Of a stretch of 64,000 bases of DNA, positions 44,303-57,256 are shown in pieces. The notes under the pieces are model-generated. The model had not been told where the DNA came from. It did no database searches and saw nothing but the letters and a program-made list of their open reading frames with translations. The DNA is from Haematococcus lacustris (Eukaryota > Chlorophyta > Chlorophyceae > Chlamydomonadales > Haematococcaceae), in assembly GCA_030144725.1 (NCBI GenBank), contig JASKMD010000030.1:4867346-4931345 (forward strand), read 5' to 3'. The translations under genes and the position numbers were made by a program. Numbering within the stretch: position 1 is the stretch's first letter; each line of letters opens with the position of its first letter.

Positions 44303-45968
44303 AGCCATCGTCCCCAGGCCCCCCCAGGGCCAGCCGTGGTGCTGCACCTCGCGCAAGCAACCGCCACCAACACCCTGCCAGGCTTCATCCCTCCCCCAGC
44401 CACACGCCCTACACACCCTCCGTGCCCCATGATGCAGCAATGGATCAAGCAGCACTCAGCAAACACCCCTGGCGGCTTGAGCTACAGCAGCAGCAGGGGC
44501 AGAGGCAGCAGCAACATTGCCAGACAGCAACGGCAGGGTTAGCTGCAGCACACGGGGCTTTGCCACAGCCAGGGCGAGGAGGCTTTGCTGCCACCATGGC
44601 CGGTTCAGGCCTGGCCGGCCCAGGAATCGATCCTGGGACCGGTAACCCAACGTCAATGGCCGCAGACGGGTCAGGCTTCGGAGCCCCGCCCCTCGCGTCG
44701 CGTAAGCAAGCAGCGGGCGGTAGCACTGGCAGCGACAGCGTGGGCAGCGTGGGCCGTGCAGCCCACTCCCCGTCATCTGCTGTGCTTAGGAGAAGAAGAG
44801 CCGGTGAAAGCAAGGGAGGTCGGGCAGCAGCAGCAACGAGCGACGATGGCAAAGAGTACGCCGCTGAGGCCCTGATGGCATTGGCGGAGATTTGCGGTCA
44901 GGAGGTGGTGCGAAGGGCTGACAGCGAGGATTCGGACAACTACCAACCGCAGCGCGTAGCCACCTTGCAACCGCAGCAAGCCGGCGTGAGGAGCGGGGGT
45001 CCTCGATCGCACCGGCCCTCCAAACGCCAGCGCGGCAGCACGGACGACTGCCCAGGGCCGCCCCAGCCGCTCACCCTTCCTCGCACCTACCCTCCCAGAT
45101 CTAGCTACGACTCTTGCGATGCAGGCGTCCTGCTCGACTGCACCAGCAAGCTTCACCCGCTGGCAGTGCCAGAGCAGGCAAGGTGGTCCGGGCCCTCAGC
45201 CGGCCTCTGGCCCCCTCCCCAGTGTTCTGACCAGGCTACACAGCAGGGCCGCCAGCAGCGCAGGCCTTGGCTGGGCACACCAGCACCCCTCCAGCCGCCA
45301 GCCAGGCAGTTGGTGTCAGGGCTGGCTCCAGTGGGCCTGCCTGGGCAGCTCCCTGTGCCGCCCCATGACGTGAACCTGGGTCTCAGACCTCCGCCTCCTG
45401 TGGCTGCAGAGCAGCTCAGCTTGGAGCCCAGTGGAGGGCGAGGTGCCGGCGGGACCGGTGGCTGGCCAGCATACCAGGCTGGCCAGCCCTGGCAAGGGGG
45501 GTTGGGGCAAGGGGGTGGCTGCTGCGCTGCGGCTTTGTGCGACAAAGGCTGGCGCTTGCACCGTCCCCGCTCGCGACGCACGGGGCGGCGCAGCTGGCTG
45601 GCTGTGGCGGCAGCCCTGGGCATAGCCCGCGGTGGACGCTCTGTCCAGCGACTGCAAGAGACGGGGGACAGAGGGGTGGCTGTGCCTAGAGGGGCGGACC
45701 AGGCTGGCATTCCTGCTGGGGACGCGGCAGGGGTGGGAGTGGAGGTGCGGGTCAGGCCAGGGATAGGGCCAGGGGCAGGAGGAGGGGCAGAGGTCAGGGC
45801 AGGAGCAGGGCCTTGGCCAGATGGGTATCTCGCCCCGGCCCATTGGGAGGAGCTGGGTGAAGGGTCAGCGGCCAGGAGCCCTTCTAGCCTGGCCTCCCCC
45901 CGCACCCTTGTCGCCACACCTAGCTTACCAGCAGGCAGGTGGCAGAAGGCTGTGCAGCAGCAGCAGCC

Positions 45969-46016
<48 letters not shown>

Positions 46017-46337
46017 ACAGCAGCAGCAGCAGCAGCAGCAGGCTGTGCAGGCAGAAGCTCGGCTGAAGGCAGTGCAACAAGCTCAGCAGCTGGTGCAGCA
46101 GCTGGCGAGGCAGCAGGCAGCCGCTGCAGCCGCTATGCAGACAGCTGAGCAGGAGGCTGCAGCGCTGATGACTGCCCACCAGCAGGCGCAGCGGCTGATG
46201 GCTGCGGGGGAGCACCAGACGCCTGCAGGGCCCCGGCAGGACTTGGCTGGACACCAGCTGCTCATGCTGGCGGCTGGAGGGCAGGGGCAGGGGCAGGGGC
46301 AGGCAGGGCAGCCCACCCCACAGCCCCCACAGTCCCC

Positions 46338-46377
<40 letters not shown>

Positions 46378-49300
46378 TGCAATCAGCAGCAATCAGCTGC
46401 ACAGCTGGTACACCGGGCCAGCAGCCCACCCTCCCTGGTGTTGACCCCAGGCATGCAGGCAGCCCAGGTGATGGTGGCGGCAGGCCCCCCCTCACCCCCC
46501 CTTCGTGTCTCCCCCCCGCCACCCTCCGCCCAAAGCCCAGCCCGGCCGTCCCAACCAGCTGCTGCAGCCTCCAGCCCCATCAGTGCTGCCGGTGCTGCTG
46601 CTGGATCCACAGCGCTTGGCAGCAGGGCAGCGGGGGATGGGGCATGGAGCAGAGCTGAGGCAGGCCGCCCAGCTGCCCTGGCCCGATCACTCTTCACCTC
46701 ACACCCCACACCCCACCCCGCCAGCCTGCCACCAGCGCCTTGGGCCCCGCGGCAGCACGCTAGTGGGCTGCCAAGCGTGCGGCAGTGGCAGCCAATTGTG
46801 CTGGAGACCCCCAGCCTGACCCAGAAACCCAGCCAGGCCGGCGCGACCGCAGCTGCAGCAACACCTCACACAGCAGGACGTAGCCCTGCCCGTGCTGTCA
46901 CACCCCCTATCTCACACCCCTCTCCACACAAGCAGGCCACAGGCTCAGCCCAGCCCAGCCATTATCAGGGGTGGGGGGTCCAGCTGCCCACCCTCCAGCT
47001 GTCTGGCCCGGCGGGGCTCCAGGGCAAGCAGCCGCTCAAGCGCCCCCCTCAGCGCAAGCCACGCCCCTCCCCACCACCTTTCCCACGCCCCCACTCCTTC
47101 CAGCACCCATTGCCTCCCCCCTCTATCCCAGGGCAGCCAGCCCCACGCTCAATGCCTGCATGGCCAAGTGTGACCACCGCTGTGGTCACTCCCACAGCCA
47201 GCCAGCCAGCCCCGAGGCCCAGCACTGCGCAGCAGCAGAGCACCCAGACACAGCCCGGCCACCCTGACGCTTGCAAAGGCCCCATGCTGGCCACTGCCTC
47301 CCCCACCCCTGCCCTCACCTCTGGCCCTCTCACCCCTGCCCCCTCACCCTGGGCGGACTTAGCCACCTCAGGCCAGCCCAGCCCAGCCCCCACCCTGAAC
47401 CTCAATGCGCACAGCAAGCCTCCCTTGTCAACTCTGCCCAGCACTGCCATCCCAGGCACCCACTCCACTGCTGCAGCCCCAGGCCTGCAGCTGGCGGCCC
47501 TGGCAGCCTCCCGTGTGGGGCAGGCAGGCGGGCGGCAGCTCACCGACATGATGCGCATGTTGCTGCAGCGTGGGGTCGGCGCCCACCATGGGGCTATGCA
47601 GGAGCAGGGGGCAGGGGGGCCGACAGCCGACCGGGGGGGTGTGGCACCAGCTGCTGCAGCTAGTGCTGTCGAGTGGCCTGCAGCAGCAGGGGAGATGGGG
47701 CATGCCGGTAGGGGCAGGGCTGCAGAGGGCAGGGCGGAGGGGTGCAGTGCCAGCCGGCAAGACGCTTCCAAGGCTGCGGGGCCTGTGGCAGGGCAGTTCC
47801 AGGGGGTGCAGCAGGGGGAGCGACAGGGGCAGGAGCCTCTGTCACCTGGCCTGCTGCTAGGTGTGACTCCTCCCTCCTCACTGCATGCACCTGCTGCCCC
47901 TCGCACTGTGGTCACCAGCCCGCAGCCTGGCCAGCCCGCAGCCCTCAGCTGTGGAGGGCCTGACCCTGCAGGTGCTGGACCTCGCGAGAGCAGCACCAGC
48001 CCCACTGCACCCCTTGACCTGCTGCCTGGAAGGGCCTGCCTGCCTGGCTCTGCCACGCAGACGACGCCAGGTCACCCTCAAACACCAGCTGTAGCAGCAG
48101 CAGCAGGGGTGGCAGCAGAAGTAGTGGCGGCAGCAGAGCAGGGGGTGGCGGGTAAGGGCATGTCACACTCTAGCCAATCAGCGGCCTCAGGGCCCAACAC
48201 CTCCTGCTGCCCCTCCGCTGCCCAGGACAAGTCCCCACACTCAGCCCTTCACCCACCTCCCTCCTCCCCGCACCAGGGGCAGCAGCAGGCGCAGCAGGCA
48301 CAGCAGCAGCAGGGGCAGCACAAGGGACAACAGCAGCAGGAGGACGGGCAGCAGCAGCAGTACTCACATCATCATCACCATCATCAGCAGCAGCAGCACA
48401 CCCCACAGTTGCAGGAGGGCCACACTCTCCCTCTGCCACCAGCCACAGCCGCTGCAGGCCTCCTCTCCTCCTCCTCCTCTCCCCCCCTCCTCTACAGCTC
48501 AGCAGGCACCAGCCACGCCTCCCTGGCGCTGCCCAGTCACCCGCTAGGCTGCCCGCTGCGAGCCCAGATGGCAGCAGTGGTGCAGCGGCTGGCGTGGGAG
48601 GAGGCGCAGGCCAGCATCCCCCTCCTCCCCCTACCCCACCCCACCCCACCCCAGCCCCTGCCCCAGCCCCAGCCCCTGAGCCAGCCCCTTCCCCCCAGCC
48701 TGTCGCCACCTGGCCCCAGTTCCAGGCCACTGGCCAGGTACCCAGGCGCCCCTCAGGTGGGTCCAGCAAGCCAGGTCATTGCGTTGCCACCCCACGCCCC
48801 TCCCCTGACAATCCCTTGGGGGGTGGTGGGTGGGGAGGGCTCTCTCTTGACCCTGCCTGTGAAAGAGCTGGGACCCAGAGGGTGGCATCAGAGCCATGAT
48901 GCCCCTCCCCCTGCGCTGCCGTTGCTGCAGGACTGCCAGGGGCTGGAGCGAGGTAGGGCATGGGACCAAGGCAGCAACCCCCCAACTCAGCAGCAGCAGC
49001 AGGAGCCACCGCCGCCGCCGCCGCAGCAGGAGCCGCCACAGCCAGTGGCAGGCACAGTGCATGCAGTGCCTGAGGCAGGGCCTCACCAGGCTGCCAGTGG
49101 CCAGGCCCCGGGCTGCAGCCTGCCTGGGGTCCCGTTGCCAGCACCTGATGCTGGGGCCAAGGCCTGGTCTGCCCTGCAGGCAGACAGCCGGGCAGAGGGG
49201 GGCCCTGTGGAGCCCTGTCCCCTGGGGGCTGTCACTGCCTGCCCTGCCGGTGCCAAGGGTGGCAACCAGCTGGCCTGTGAGGCTGCAGAGTCTCCCTGGG

Positions 49301-50115
49301 CAGAGGCAGAGGCTGGCCCGTGGACTGGGGCTGGGGCAGCCAGATCAGCCTCAGAGCATGCTGGCCCACTGAAGTCAGCAAAGGGAGTGAGCAGCAGGAT
49401 GGCTGCACCTGGGGCAGGGCTCAGCGCAAGCTCAGGGGAAGGGGTGGCGCCTGGTCTGGTAGCAGGACGCTGGGCAGCGATAGCCACACCCTCTGCCCCT
49501 GAACTGGATCTGGTGGATGTTCCTGCGGACCCAAACGCCGGCGACAGAGTCATTGATCTATGCAGCTCGCAACTGGGGTTCGCCACCACGCGCTACCCGC
49601 TGACTTACCGAGGATCGCACGGCCGCGGTGGTGCAAGCGCGGCGGCCCCAGCCTCCAGCGCCCGCCCCTCAAATCCTTCCGTCATGCAGTCAGCTCCGCC
49701 CTCGCGAGCTCCCGTAGCGACAGAGGCCGAGGATGAGGAAGATGGCGGCAACCTGCTCGCCACGTCCAGCATCCCGGCCAAGTCCGCGCTGCGCCGCAGA
49801 CCCCGCGCCAACCGACAAACCGACGCTGACGTGACTTGGCCGAGCCCTGCGCCGCTGACAGGCCGGTTCGTGCAGGATCAGAGCCGAGGCCAAGCAGCTG
49901 ATGATGGCGAGGAGTTGCTGGCATCCCACTCAGTGCACATGCCGTCAGGCACACGACACCTTAAACGCCAGAGGAGCCTGGCAGACAAGGGTGGGATAGG
50001 CAAGGTGAAGGCAAGCAGTGCCTTTCTGCCGACTGAGGGTGGGATGCTGCCCTGGCCTCCCACGGCCATGCATATGTCTTTGATGTCCCCCCCCCTGGCG
50101 CCATCAAAATGGTAG
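41602..50115 (+). CDS. Giant low-complexity Gln/Pro/Ala-rich protein, 2656 residues predicted
   Basis: Proposed exons are 41602-41612 (ATGTCACACAG), 42072-42141 and 42226-50115. The phases agree and the last exon is one open frame of 2630 codons. The second exon reads PYAQQLDRGVEVPRMNKYMQ. The long exon has a Gly-Gln repeat (42719-42839), an acidic run of about 25 Glu (43670-43750), several poly-Gln tracts (about 43806, 44270, 45955-46040, 46338-46375, 48280-48400), a His run near 48368 and long Pro/Ala/Ser regions. Basic patches such as KPPKRKHK and KRPPQRKPRP could be nuclear signals. The C-terminal 230 residues are more ordinary (ELDLVDVPADPNAGDRVIDL, TRHLKRQRSLADKGG). I recognise no domain. 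A disordered transcription or RNA-associated regulator is a guess from composition only. The first exon is the least certain, and introns hidden in the open frame cannot be excluded. Confidence 0.6.
41826..42034 (+). repeat. CTGTG pentamer array with periodic CCATG in intron 1 of the giant gene
   Basis: About 40 units of TGCTG/CTGTG, with CCATG replacing a unit at irregular spacing. It is intronic in the proposed model. It reads as Cys/Ala/Val or His/Ser/Thr in artificial frames. Confidence 0.9.
42719..42839 (+). repeat. GGGGCA hexamer run encoding Gly-Gln
   Basis: About twenty near-perfect hexamers inside the long exon, read as alternating Gly and Gln. Six bases keep the frame, consistent with coding constraint. 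Confidence 0.92.
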
Positions 50116-51142
50116 TCAACAGGAGGGGTCAACGGGATTGCATGTGGTGGCTGCCACAAGGGCAGTGGCGAGGTGGATCTCACACTTAATTCACACATTC
50201 CACCCCCACTGTCTACTTGCAGCTACTGCATGCATGCAGCAATGGTTGCAAGGCTGTAGGGATGCGGCGCGGGCTCACAAGCAGCTTGCATGCGCCCAAT
50301 GGGATTTGCAAAGCATGCGAGGTGCAGCTAACAGCTGAGGCAAAGGGACAGACCAGGCTCTCCCAGGGGGTCCGGGATGGCCGGCAGTTGCCCAGAGGGT
50401 GCTCAATATCCCAAGATATCTCTAGGCACCCTGACAGAAGTATGAGTGTGCTCACATAATGCCTATGCCATGCTCGGGATATCAGCACATTTATTCAGGG
50501 AGGTTGCCCGCATTGCAGAAAGGTGGCCTAAGCGTCAGTCAGCAGCTGGCTTGGATGGCGAAGTAGAGTTGCTGGGCGGTTGGTTAGTGCAGGAGGGTTT
50601 CGGATCAGATGCTGCCAGGGTGACGGACAGGGCCTACATCACATGCATGTGTGGCACTGCTGACAGTACCCTTGCTGACAGTACCAGTGCAAAGTAAACG
50701 ATGTCGGGACGCACGCTTTGTACTGCACTTGCAAATTAGACCAGCTCTTCATGCCATGGTGCCTGGTAAGAGGGGTAATGTGTTGGTTGCTAGAGCTAAC
50801 CAGCAGGGGCTAGTGGGGCAGTGAGTAGCAAGTTGTGATGGCAAAGCAATGGCGTTGGCTCCTCTGCGCCTTTGCGGGGGCTCTACTGGTGCTGTTGTTG
50901 GTCACTCCGCATTGGCTCTGGATCTGGCCAGGGCTTCCAATATGTACTGCACGAGAGCTTGCATGTGTTATGGTTTGAGAGAGTAGGAGGTTGCGAGAAG
51001 TTAAATCATTACAGATGTTAGATCAGATCATCTGCCATTTACCCCATCCACGCCAGCCTCCCGGCAGATGGCTGGACAGCAACGTCGGAAAGTTTCGGAC
51101 CTCTGATATGCGCCTTATCAGAGCCTTTTCATAATTGAACAG
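50116..51142. other. No gene recognised, 1 kb
   Basis: Downstream of the giant gene. It contains an 83-codon frame (50446-50697) without recognised motifs. Confidence 0.4.
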
Positions 51143-51292
51143 TGCATATGGAAGAGCAGCAGGCGGCCCCTGGAGCTGTGTTGGTGGCCTGGCCTCAAGG
51201 CCCTGTGCTGCCCAGGCATCAAAGAATACAAGTGGCTGGGCAAGCAGCTGTGTGATTGGTTCTCCAAAATCAAGGCCAGCGTCATCACAGCT
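51143..51292 (+). pseudogene. Fanzor-like family 1 C-terminal fragment
   Basis: Reads RRPLELCWWPGLKALCCPGI, then KEYKWLGKQLCDWFSKIKA. This parallels RPLELCCWPDQGAVPAKGKE and YKWLRDKPPKA of the copy at 38.3 kb. Nothing of the catalytic part is present. It is the sixth trace of this element type in the window. Confidence 0.6.
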
Positions 51293-51693
51293 ATGGTGGA
51301 TGCTGTGGCACACGCTGCTGCGCTGTGAAGCTGCCATCAGGTCATCAGCTATCGGCTGCTCTCTCATCATGCGCAATGTCGATGCACCCAATCAGCTTGG
51401 CGGGGAGCCCCAGTAAGGTCTGGCGCACCCTGCTAATCTGTTAGGCCTGGCGGCCCTAGAGTCTGGAACCTGATTTGAGCCGATGGCACCACACCAGCAG
51501 GCACCCCTGGTGCTGGGAGCCTACCGTTCGCGTAATAACAGTTTTGCCTAAACAGTGGTGTTTCCTGGCTTGTCGCATGGGAGGTGTTGACGTCCACGAA
51601 AAAGCCCAGGTGCTGTTGACATCGAGCAGCGTCCAGCAAGCGGCACACAAGCCAGTCGACTAGCGGTAGTTCACAGCTTGTTGGCCCGGAGCG

Positions 51694-54600
51694 ATGGCGA
51701 TGCTGCGCAAGCAACTTCAATCGGCACGTCCCGCGCCCAGCCGCAGCATGACTGCTATCCGCTGCAGAGGAGCACCCGAGAAAGGTGCGGCAATGTGAGG
51801 CCCACGCAAATCTCGCTTTCCAGCTGATCTTTGATCCTCGTACGTGCTCGCCTGCAACTCCATCGCACGCTTACTTCTGTCACTCGTACATCTGTCCCAG
51901 CATCTTCCAACACCCTGCCACGCCAAATGCTGACTGTATGGCAATGATGAAATACGACAGGCGATGGCTGCAATTTCTTAGCACACATGGCCCTGCCCAT
52001 CCCTGTGTTGCATGGTCACTGCATGTGCAGCAGTGTTTGGGGGAGCTGGACCTCTGCAACTGATGGTTGGGGTGCTGGCCAGCGGTCTGCTGACCACCCA
52101 GGTGGCGCATGCGGAGTTTCGGCTCCCACCCATTGACCCAGGTGGGTGCCTGGGTGTAACGTTCCAAGGTAGTGTGGTTTGAGGGTGTGATGTGGAATAA
52201 CATGTGAATGACAGTGGGAACAAAGTGCAATATGCTTGACAAGGTGTGATGAAATGCAACGTCTCACACCCCTGCTGTGCTGTTGGCTGCCTGCCCTGCA
52301 GACCCCAAGCACTGCGAGCGCGGCTTTGTTGGCAACACCATTGGGCAGGTGAGTGCAGGTCCACTACCCTCCTTGTGTTGGTTGGCCCTGCTGCTGGGCA
52401 AGCATGGGGGGTCATACATGCACAGGACCTATGGGAATCATTTAAGGTGTTGTTATGACCCTAAGACAAGTAGGTCGTTGCACATGGATTATAGGCCAAC
52501 GAGGGTTGGCACGTGTTACCTGACTATGTCGAGCAAGGTTGCATGCGTATTGACCTCTGAAAAACCAGAACACCATTGCCGCTTACACAAACAACATGTC
52601 AGGAGCCAAGATGCAGGCCTTTTTAGAGAGGTGCATGGTGAAAAGTGCATGGTGAAAGGTGCATGGTGAGCAGTGCAGGGTTGCTGCACCACGAGCGATG
52701 CTGCACCACGTGTGACCAAAGCAGGAATGAGCCATGCAGTCAGCCTGCATGGTGACGTGCGCCACGGCACACCTGGCTGCAGGCAAACGCTGTGAGCGAC
52801 AAGCTGCTGGACCTGCGCCGCTGTGACTTCAAGGTCAGTCACAGGGCGGGACCTGCCATGGCATGTGCCCCAGCCTGTGTGTGTTGCTGTGTCTCTCCAG
52901 CTGATGGTCTCAGAAGCTGTCCGCATCGCAGGCCAGTCCAGGTTGCTGTGCATGTTGCCAGAGCAGCTGTGTGTGTTGCCTGTACAGCAGTTCTCGCCTG
53001 GTGTGGTAGATGGGATGTCCCGCCCACCCGCCCGCCCGCCTGTTTGTGCTGACCTGGGTTGACCTGACCTCACAAGAACCTCATCTCACTTTACCTGTCC
53101 AGCTTAACCCCGGTGTACTGTAGTCTGTCCTGGGCTACACTGGTGCAAGCCTACGTGGTGACAGCAGTGACAGAGCTGACCAGGAGCGAGGTGAGGTGAG
53201 GTGAGGTGAGGTGAGGTGTGTGGCCTGGCTGCAGGGCGCCAACCTGTCGGCTAAGGTGCTGGCGGGTGCTCTGATGAGTGAGAGCGACTTCACAGATGCA
53301 AACCTCACGGAGGCCGTGCTCACCAAGGCAAGTGGTGGGCTGGGCGGCCACAGCTGGGGCAGGGCGGGCAGGCTAACACTGCCTGAGCAAGATGCATGGG
53401 AGATGCATGGGCCTGCTCCCTGACTTATGCACAGCCGCGTGTGCAGAAGCTGCAGCAGCTGCGACCTCGGCATCATAGGTGTTGCCAGTGTGACCTCAGC
53501 CGGGTCTATGCTGAGTGTCACACCACCTGTTGGTGTGTGACCTCAGTGCGGCCCAGCCAGCTGTCGTCCCCCTGCAGGCCTATGCTGTGGGGGCAGTGTT
53601 CAACAACGCTGACATGACCAACGCCGTCATTGACCGGGTGGACTTCAGCAAGGCCAGCTTCAGGTGGGCAGCAGGCAGGGTATGGCCGGCCGGCCGGTGA
53701 TATGAGGGAGCAGGGGGCCGGCCGGTGATATGAGGGGGCAGGGGGCCGGCCGGTGATATGAGGGGGCAGGGGGCCTGACCTGGGTCCCAGCAGCAGGCGA
53801 CAGTTAGTGCTAGGCAGCAAAGTGGAGTGCTGGAGTGGGGGTGGGGAGGGGGAGGGGCAGCCTGTACCTATCCACCCCAGTCCAGCGCCAGCTTACTTGC
53901 CATCTGTCTGTAGCCGCTGATGCTGATGCTGCTGCTGCTTGTGCTGCCACCGCCACCGACATCATAGCTGCGTACTGGCCGTGTTGTTGACAGCATGGCT
54001 CACACGCAGCACCCCAGCTCAGCAGCTGGGCTCCCCGTCCTTTGCTCTCTGTTGCATTGGGGGGGCTGGAAAGAGCTTGCAACAGTGGCCCTCAGCACTG
54101 GCCACAGAAGGAGGTGAGCAAGGTCAGCCTCCTTCAGCTGGCTGTGGTGGGCTGGTCGTGCCCGCAGGGGTGTGAAGCTGGGCAATGCGGTGGTGACTGG
54201 GTCAAGCTTTGAGGGCGCTGACCTCACGGAGTCTGTGTGGGAGGGAGCTCTGGTGAGGCTGGAGGGCTGCAGGAGGCGACTGGGCGGGAGGGATGAGGCA
54301 GGAGGCGAGAAGAGTGGGGTTTGGGGGGCAGGCAGGGCCATGGCATGGCATGGCAGGACGAAGCAAGTTCAGAACAGTTCAGCATGCTTGTGGCCCCAGG
54401 GCCTTGATGCTTCCCCTGCCAGCTGTCACCTACCTGGTCAGTCGCCTGGCTGGCCGCCCTGCACGTTGCTGCGCTGCTGAAAATGCGGACCGGGCTCTAC
54501 GCTGCCCTGTCGATCACTGGCATCGGGGTGATGTCCCTAAAGCGTGCATGCTGGCGCATTGTTGCCTGTCGTTGATTGCGCGCCGATCACTGTGCACCTG

Positions 54601-54696
54601 CTGGTTGCTCAGGTGGGCGGCGAGGACGTGAAGCGTCTGTGCCGCAACCCCACACTTGTGGGCGAGAGTCGCCTTGAAGTCGGTTGCAGGAACTGA
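51694..54696 (+). CDS. TL17: Thylakoid lumenal 17.4 kDa-type pentapeptide-repeat protein
   Basis: Eight exons: 51694-51784, 52031-52141, 52302-52348, 52783-52833, 53235-53327, 53578-53663, 54168-54252, 54613-54696. They give 215 residues with consistent phases. The first 30 residues (MAMLRKQLQSARPAPSRSMT...) are a chloroplast transit peptide. A hydrophobic lumen-transfer segment (LMVGVLASGLLTTQVAHA) ends at an AxA site after residue 58, leaving about 157 residues, near 17 kDa. The mature part has DPKHCERGFVGNTIGQANAV and then pentapeptide repeats (GANLS, SDFTDANLTEAVL, NADMT, GADLT). It ends GGEDVKRLCRNPTL and GCRN. There is no twin arginine, so Sec-type import is likely. The function of this lumen family is not firmly known. 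The exon 5 donor is GC (AAG followed by GCAAGT). Confidence 0.92.
53687..53775 (+). repeat. Three tandem copies of a 28-30 bp unit in TL17 intron 6
   Basis: The unit begins GGCCGGCCGGTGATATGAGG and ends in a G-rich run; three copies differ at one or two bases. Intronic. Confidence 0.9.
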
Positions 54697-55683
54697 GGCG
54701 GCAATTCTTACCCGAACATGGATGTTTCACCTTGACAACCGACCTGTTGCTTGGTCGGCGATGTGATTCCCATGAGTTGCGTCGTGCGCGTCCGGCATTT
54801 TTGCATTCGAAGGCCAAGCCGCGTTCAGTTTTGGCTCGCCGTTGTTAGCTCGAGTGTGTGGTGAGTAAGGATACCTGTGGCTTCATTCCAGCCAGATTTG
54901 AATTTGTGCAGCCACGGGTAGTTGACGTCACGGGTAGCGTTGAATCAATGTTACTGAATGCTGGCATCCGCGTTATGGTTCGTGGGGTATTGGGTACGGG
55001 TACGGGTAACTACAAGAACTGCAACCACGCCACCGGTAGGCTCTCAATACTAGGATCCTCCTAGTGTGGAACATGATCCAAACCAGGGGCCGTTAGGAGG
55101 CAACCCCCCCGCATCCCCACAACAGCGGTGACCCGTGTGCCATAGCTCTCTGCTGGACTACTGAAAGCTCAGTTAGGTCAGAACCAACATTGCTTCCCAC
55201 TCGAGACATCTCGTGCAAGGGTGCTCCTGCGGCTACTACCAAGTCCACTTCATCCATTAAGGCACCTTTCGTAGCTACAACTCTCTTAACCCTGGTGGCA
55301 CGTGCCACCCCTCACCTTGAGCTCCCTAACACTGAGCCACACAGGACCAGTAGCTTGACAGGGACACTCCTCTCATCCCTGCCTCCAACACATCAGGAAG
55401 GGTGTGTACCCTTCTTGTTGAAGGTGCAACATTGGAAAGAGCACAAGGCATTGACCAGCCCAGGTAAGGAACCATCTGCCCGAGGCCATGCCATGAGCAC
55501 TTAACCAACAAAGGGCCATCTGGTGCTTGACAGTCATAGGTTAGCCTGCCTGCTAGGCCGGTTGCTAGTAGGCTTGGCCATCACCGCCCCGCCTATGCTG
55601 CCCTGTCCAGCCTCTGCATACGCAGCCATTGCGAACAGGGATGCTAGGTACTCTGCAAGATCCACGCGGGCACGGGTTGGTGG
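54697..55683. other. Intergenic, 1 kb, no gene recognised
   Basis: Between the convergent TL17 and SEM1 genes. A 104-codon plus-strand frame (55190-55504) has no recognised motif and no splice context. Confidence 0.4.
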
Positions 55684-56149
55684 CTACTCTGCCATTTGCT
55701 TGTCCAGCTCTGCCCGCAGGCGCTGCTGGAAATCCTCGCCCACGTCCTCGTCATCCCAGTCAGCCTCCCATAACCCTGCCGGCTCGTCCTTCACATCAGC
55801 AGCACTGGACTCTGCATACACGCCCAGACAGGAGCTGCCAGTCAGAGACAAGGCCCTGACTGGCAGGCAGGCAGGCTGTGCCTGTGCAGGCATCAGGAGA
55901 CCCTAAGAAAGAGGACATGCTAGCATTTACAGGACAAGAGGTGGCGTAAAAGGCAGGGGCAGGGTGGCTGTGTTTACGAGGATGAATGTGATACGGTAAA
56001 TTGTGATCTAGGACATCGAAGGAGCTGGACGCACCTGCAAGCTCAAACTCCTCGAAGGTGTCCTCCTCAAAGGCGTCCGCTGTGACCTGCGGGACTTTGT
56101 CCGCGAGCGCAGGTTGTTGGCTTGTAGTGTCTTTGTCCGGCACTGCCAT
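55684..56149 (-). CDS. SEM1: SEM1/DSS1 proteasome lid subunit
   Basis: Exons 56149-56035 and 55811-55684 give 80 residues. The protein is very acidic, with the family signature FEEDTFEEFELAESS and GLWEADWDDEDVGEDFQQRL, then RAELDK and a short tail. SEM1/DSS1 stabilises the 26S proteasome lid and also partners BRCA2-type and TREX-2 complexes. It is a few residues longer than the human protein (70) because of an N-terminal extension. It is divergent from the membrane-protein gene that starts at 56609. Confidence 0.93.
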
Positions 56150-56608
56150 TCTGTACCACTTGGATCACGGACTTTTGAACAATAGCTTGTGCATGGATCT
56201 CCTCCCTGGACATTTGTTTGAACTCCCCAGAATTTATCCGTCTGCATGGCCGATGCAAACATTCCATTGATCTCCAGGGCTAGCCTCCCCTACAAGTATA
56301 ATACATTTGCCTGTGCCCTAAGCTCTGGGAGTGCCGAGGGCTGGTCACTGGAGGAGAGAGCCTTCCTCGCGTGATTTTTTGTATGGCACTCCCTCGCCAT
56401 TAACTAATTAAAGGGCTCAATCTATCCCTTCAGTTACTACTCAAATCTGTATAACATGCATGGGTTTTGACGAGTCGTGGGTCAGACATGCGGCCGTCGG
56501 CTCTGTAGCTTGCGAGTGCTCCGCGCGGCACCGACTGTGCGCTGGGCGTCACAAGTGTTCCTCAATTGCGTCAGCGTAGTACTTTACGGGGCGAGTACCA
56601 AACCCTCG
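56150..56608. promoter_or_regulatory. Short divergent promoter region between SEM1 and a membrane-protein gene
   Basis: 459 bases separate the two start codons, which point away from each other. No clear TATA box at a fixed distance was seen for either side. Shared control is inference from the layout. Confidence 0.4.
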
Positions 56609-57185
56609 ATGCGCAGCCTCCGCAATGCGCCATGCGCAACTCCGCAATACTCAGCCGTGCCGTCCACTGCTGCAGGGCCGAGCACATGGTGGTCCTACTT
56701 CCGGGCGCTTGCAAGGTCATGCAGGGAACCCGGCCCTGCCCTACTGCCTGCCCTCCGTGGCTTCCCACCCCATTGCAGCAGCGCTTTGTCCCCATGCATG
56801 GACTCACAACCCGGTGAGGCCGAGGACTGCACAGCTCCACTGACCAGCAGCTATCAGAGACAGAGTATGCCCCCCTCCCCTTTCACCATGCACCTGCTCC
56901 ATGCGCACACACCCCATGCAGGCGGAGGCACCTGGCTCGCGGGGGGCTAGGGTCAGGCCCCAACAGCCCTGGCAGTGACCCCACTCCCTCACCACTGCTG
57001 CATCCCCTGCTGCCGCTGAAGCCCGACCTGCAGCCGCCACAGCCAAGCATGGGGACCCTGCCCTCCCTGCTCTCCCCAGCTGCCTCTGCAGGGGCCCAGG
57101 ACGACCTGGGTGTCAGGGGGGCAACTGCCCGCCCCAGCCTGGCTCCACCACACACCCCTAGCCCCCCTGCCAGCCCCAGCAGTGC

Positions 57186-57256
<71 letters not shown>

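Noticed and set aside
42559..44360. Long minus-strand frames rich in Leu, Pro and Cys
   Set aside because: They are complements of poly-Gln, Gly-Gln and poly-Glu coding repeats in the plus-strand exon.
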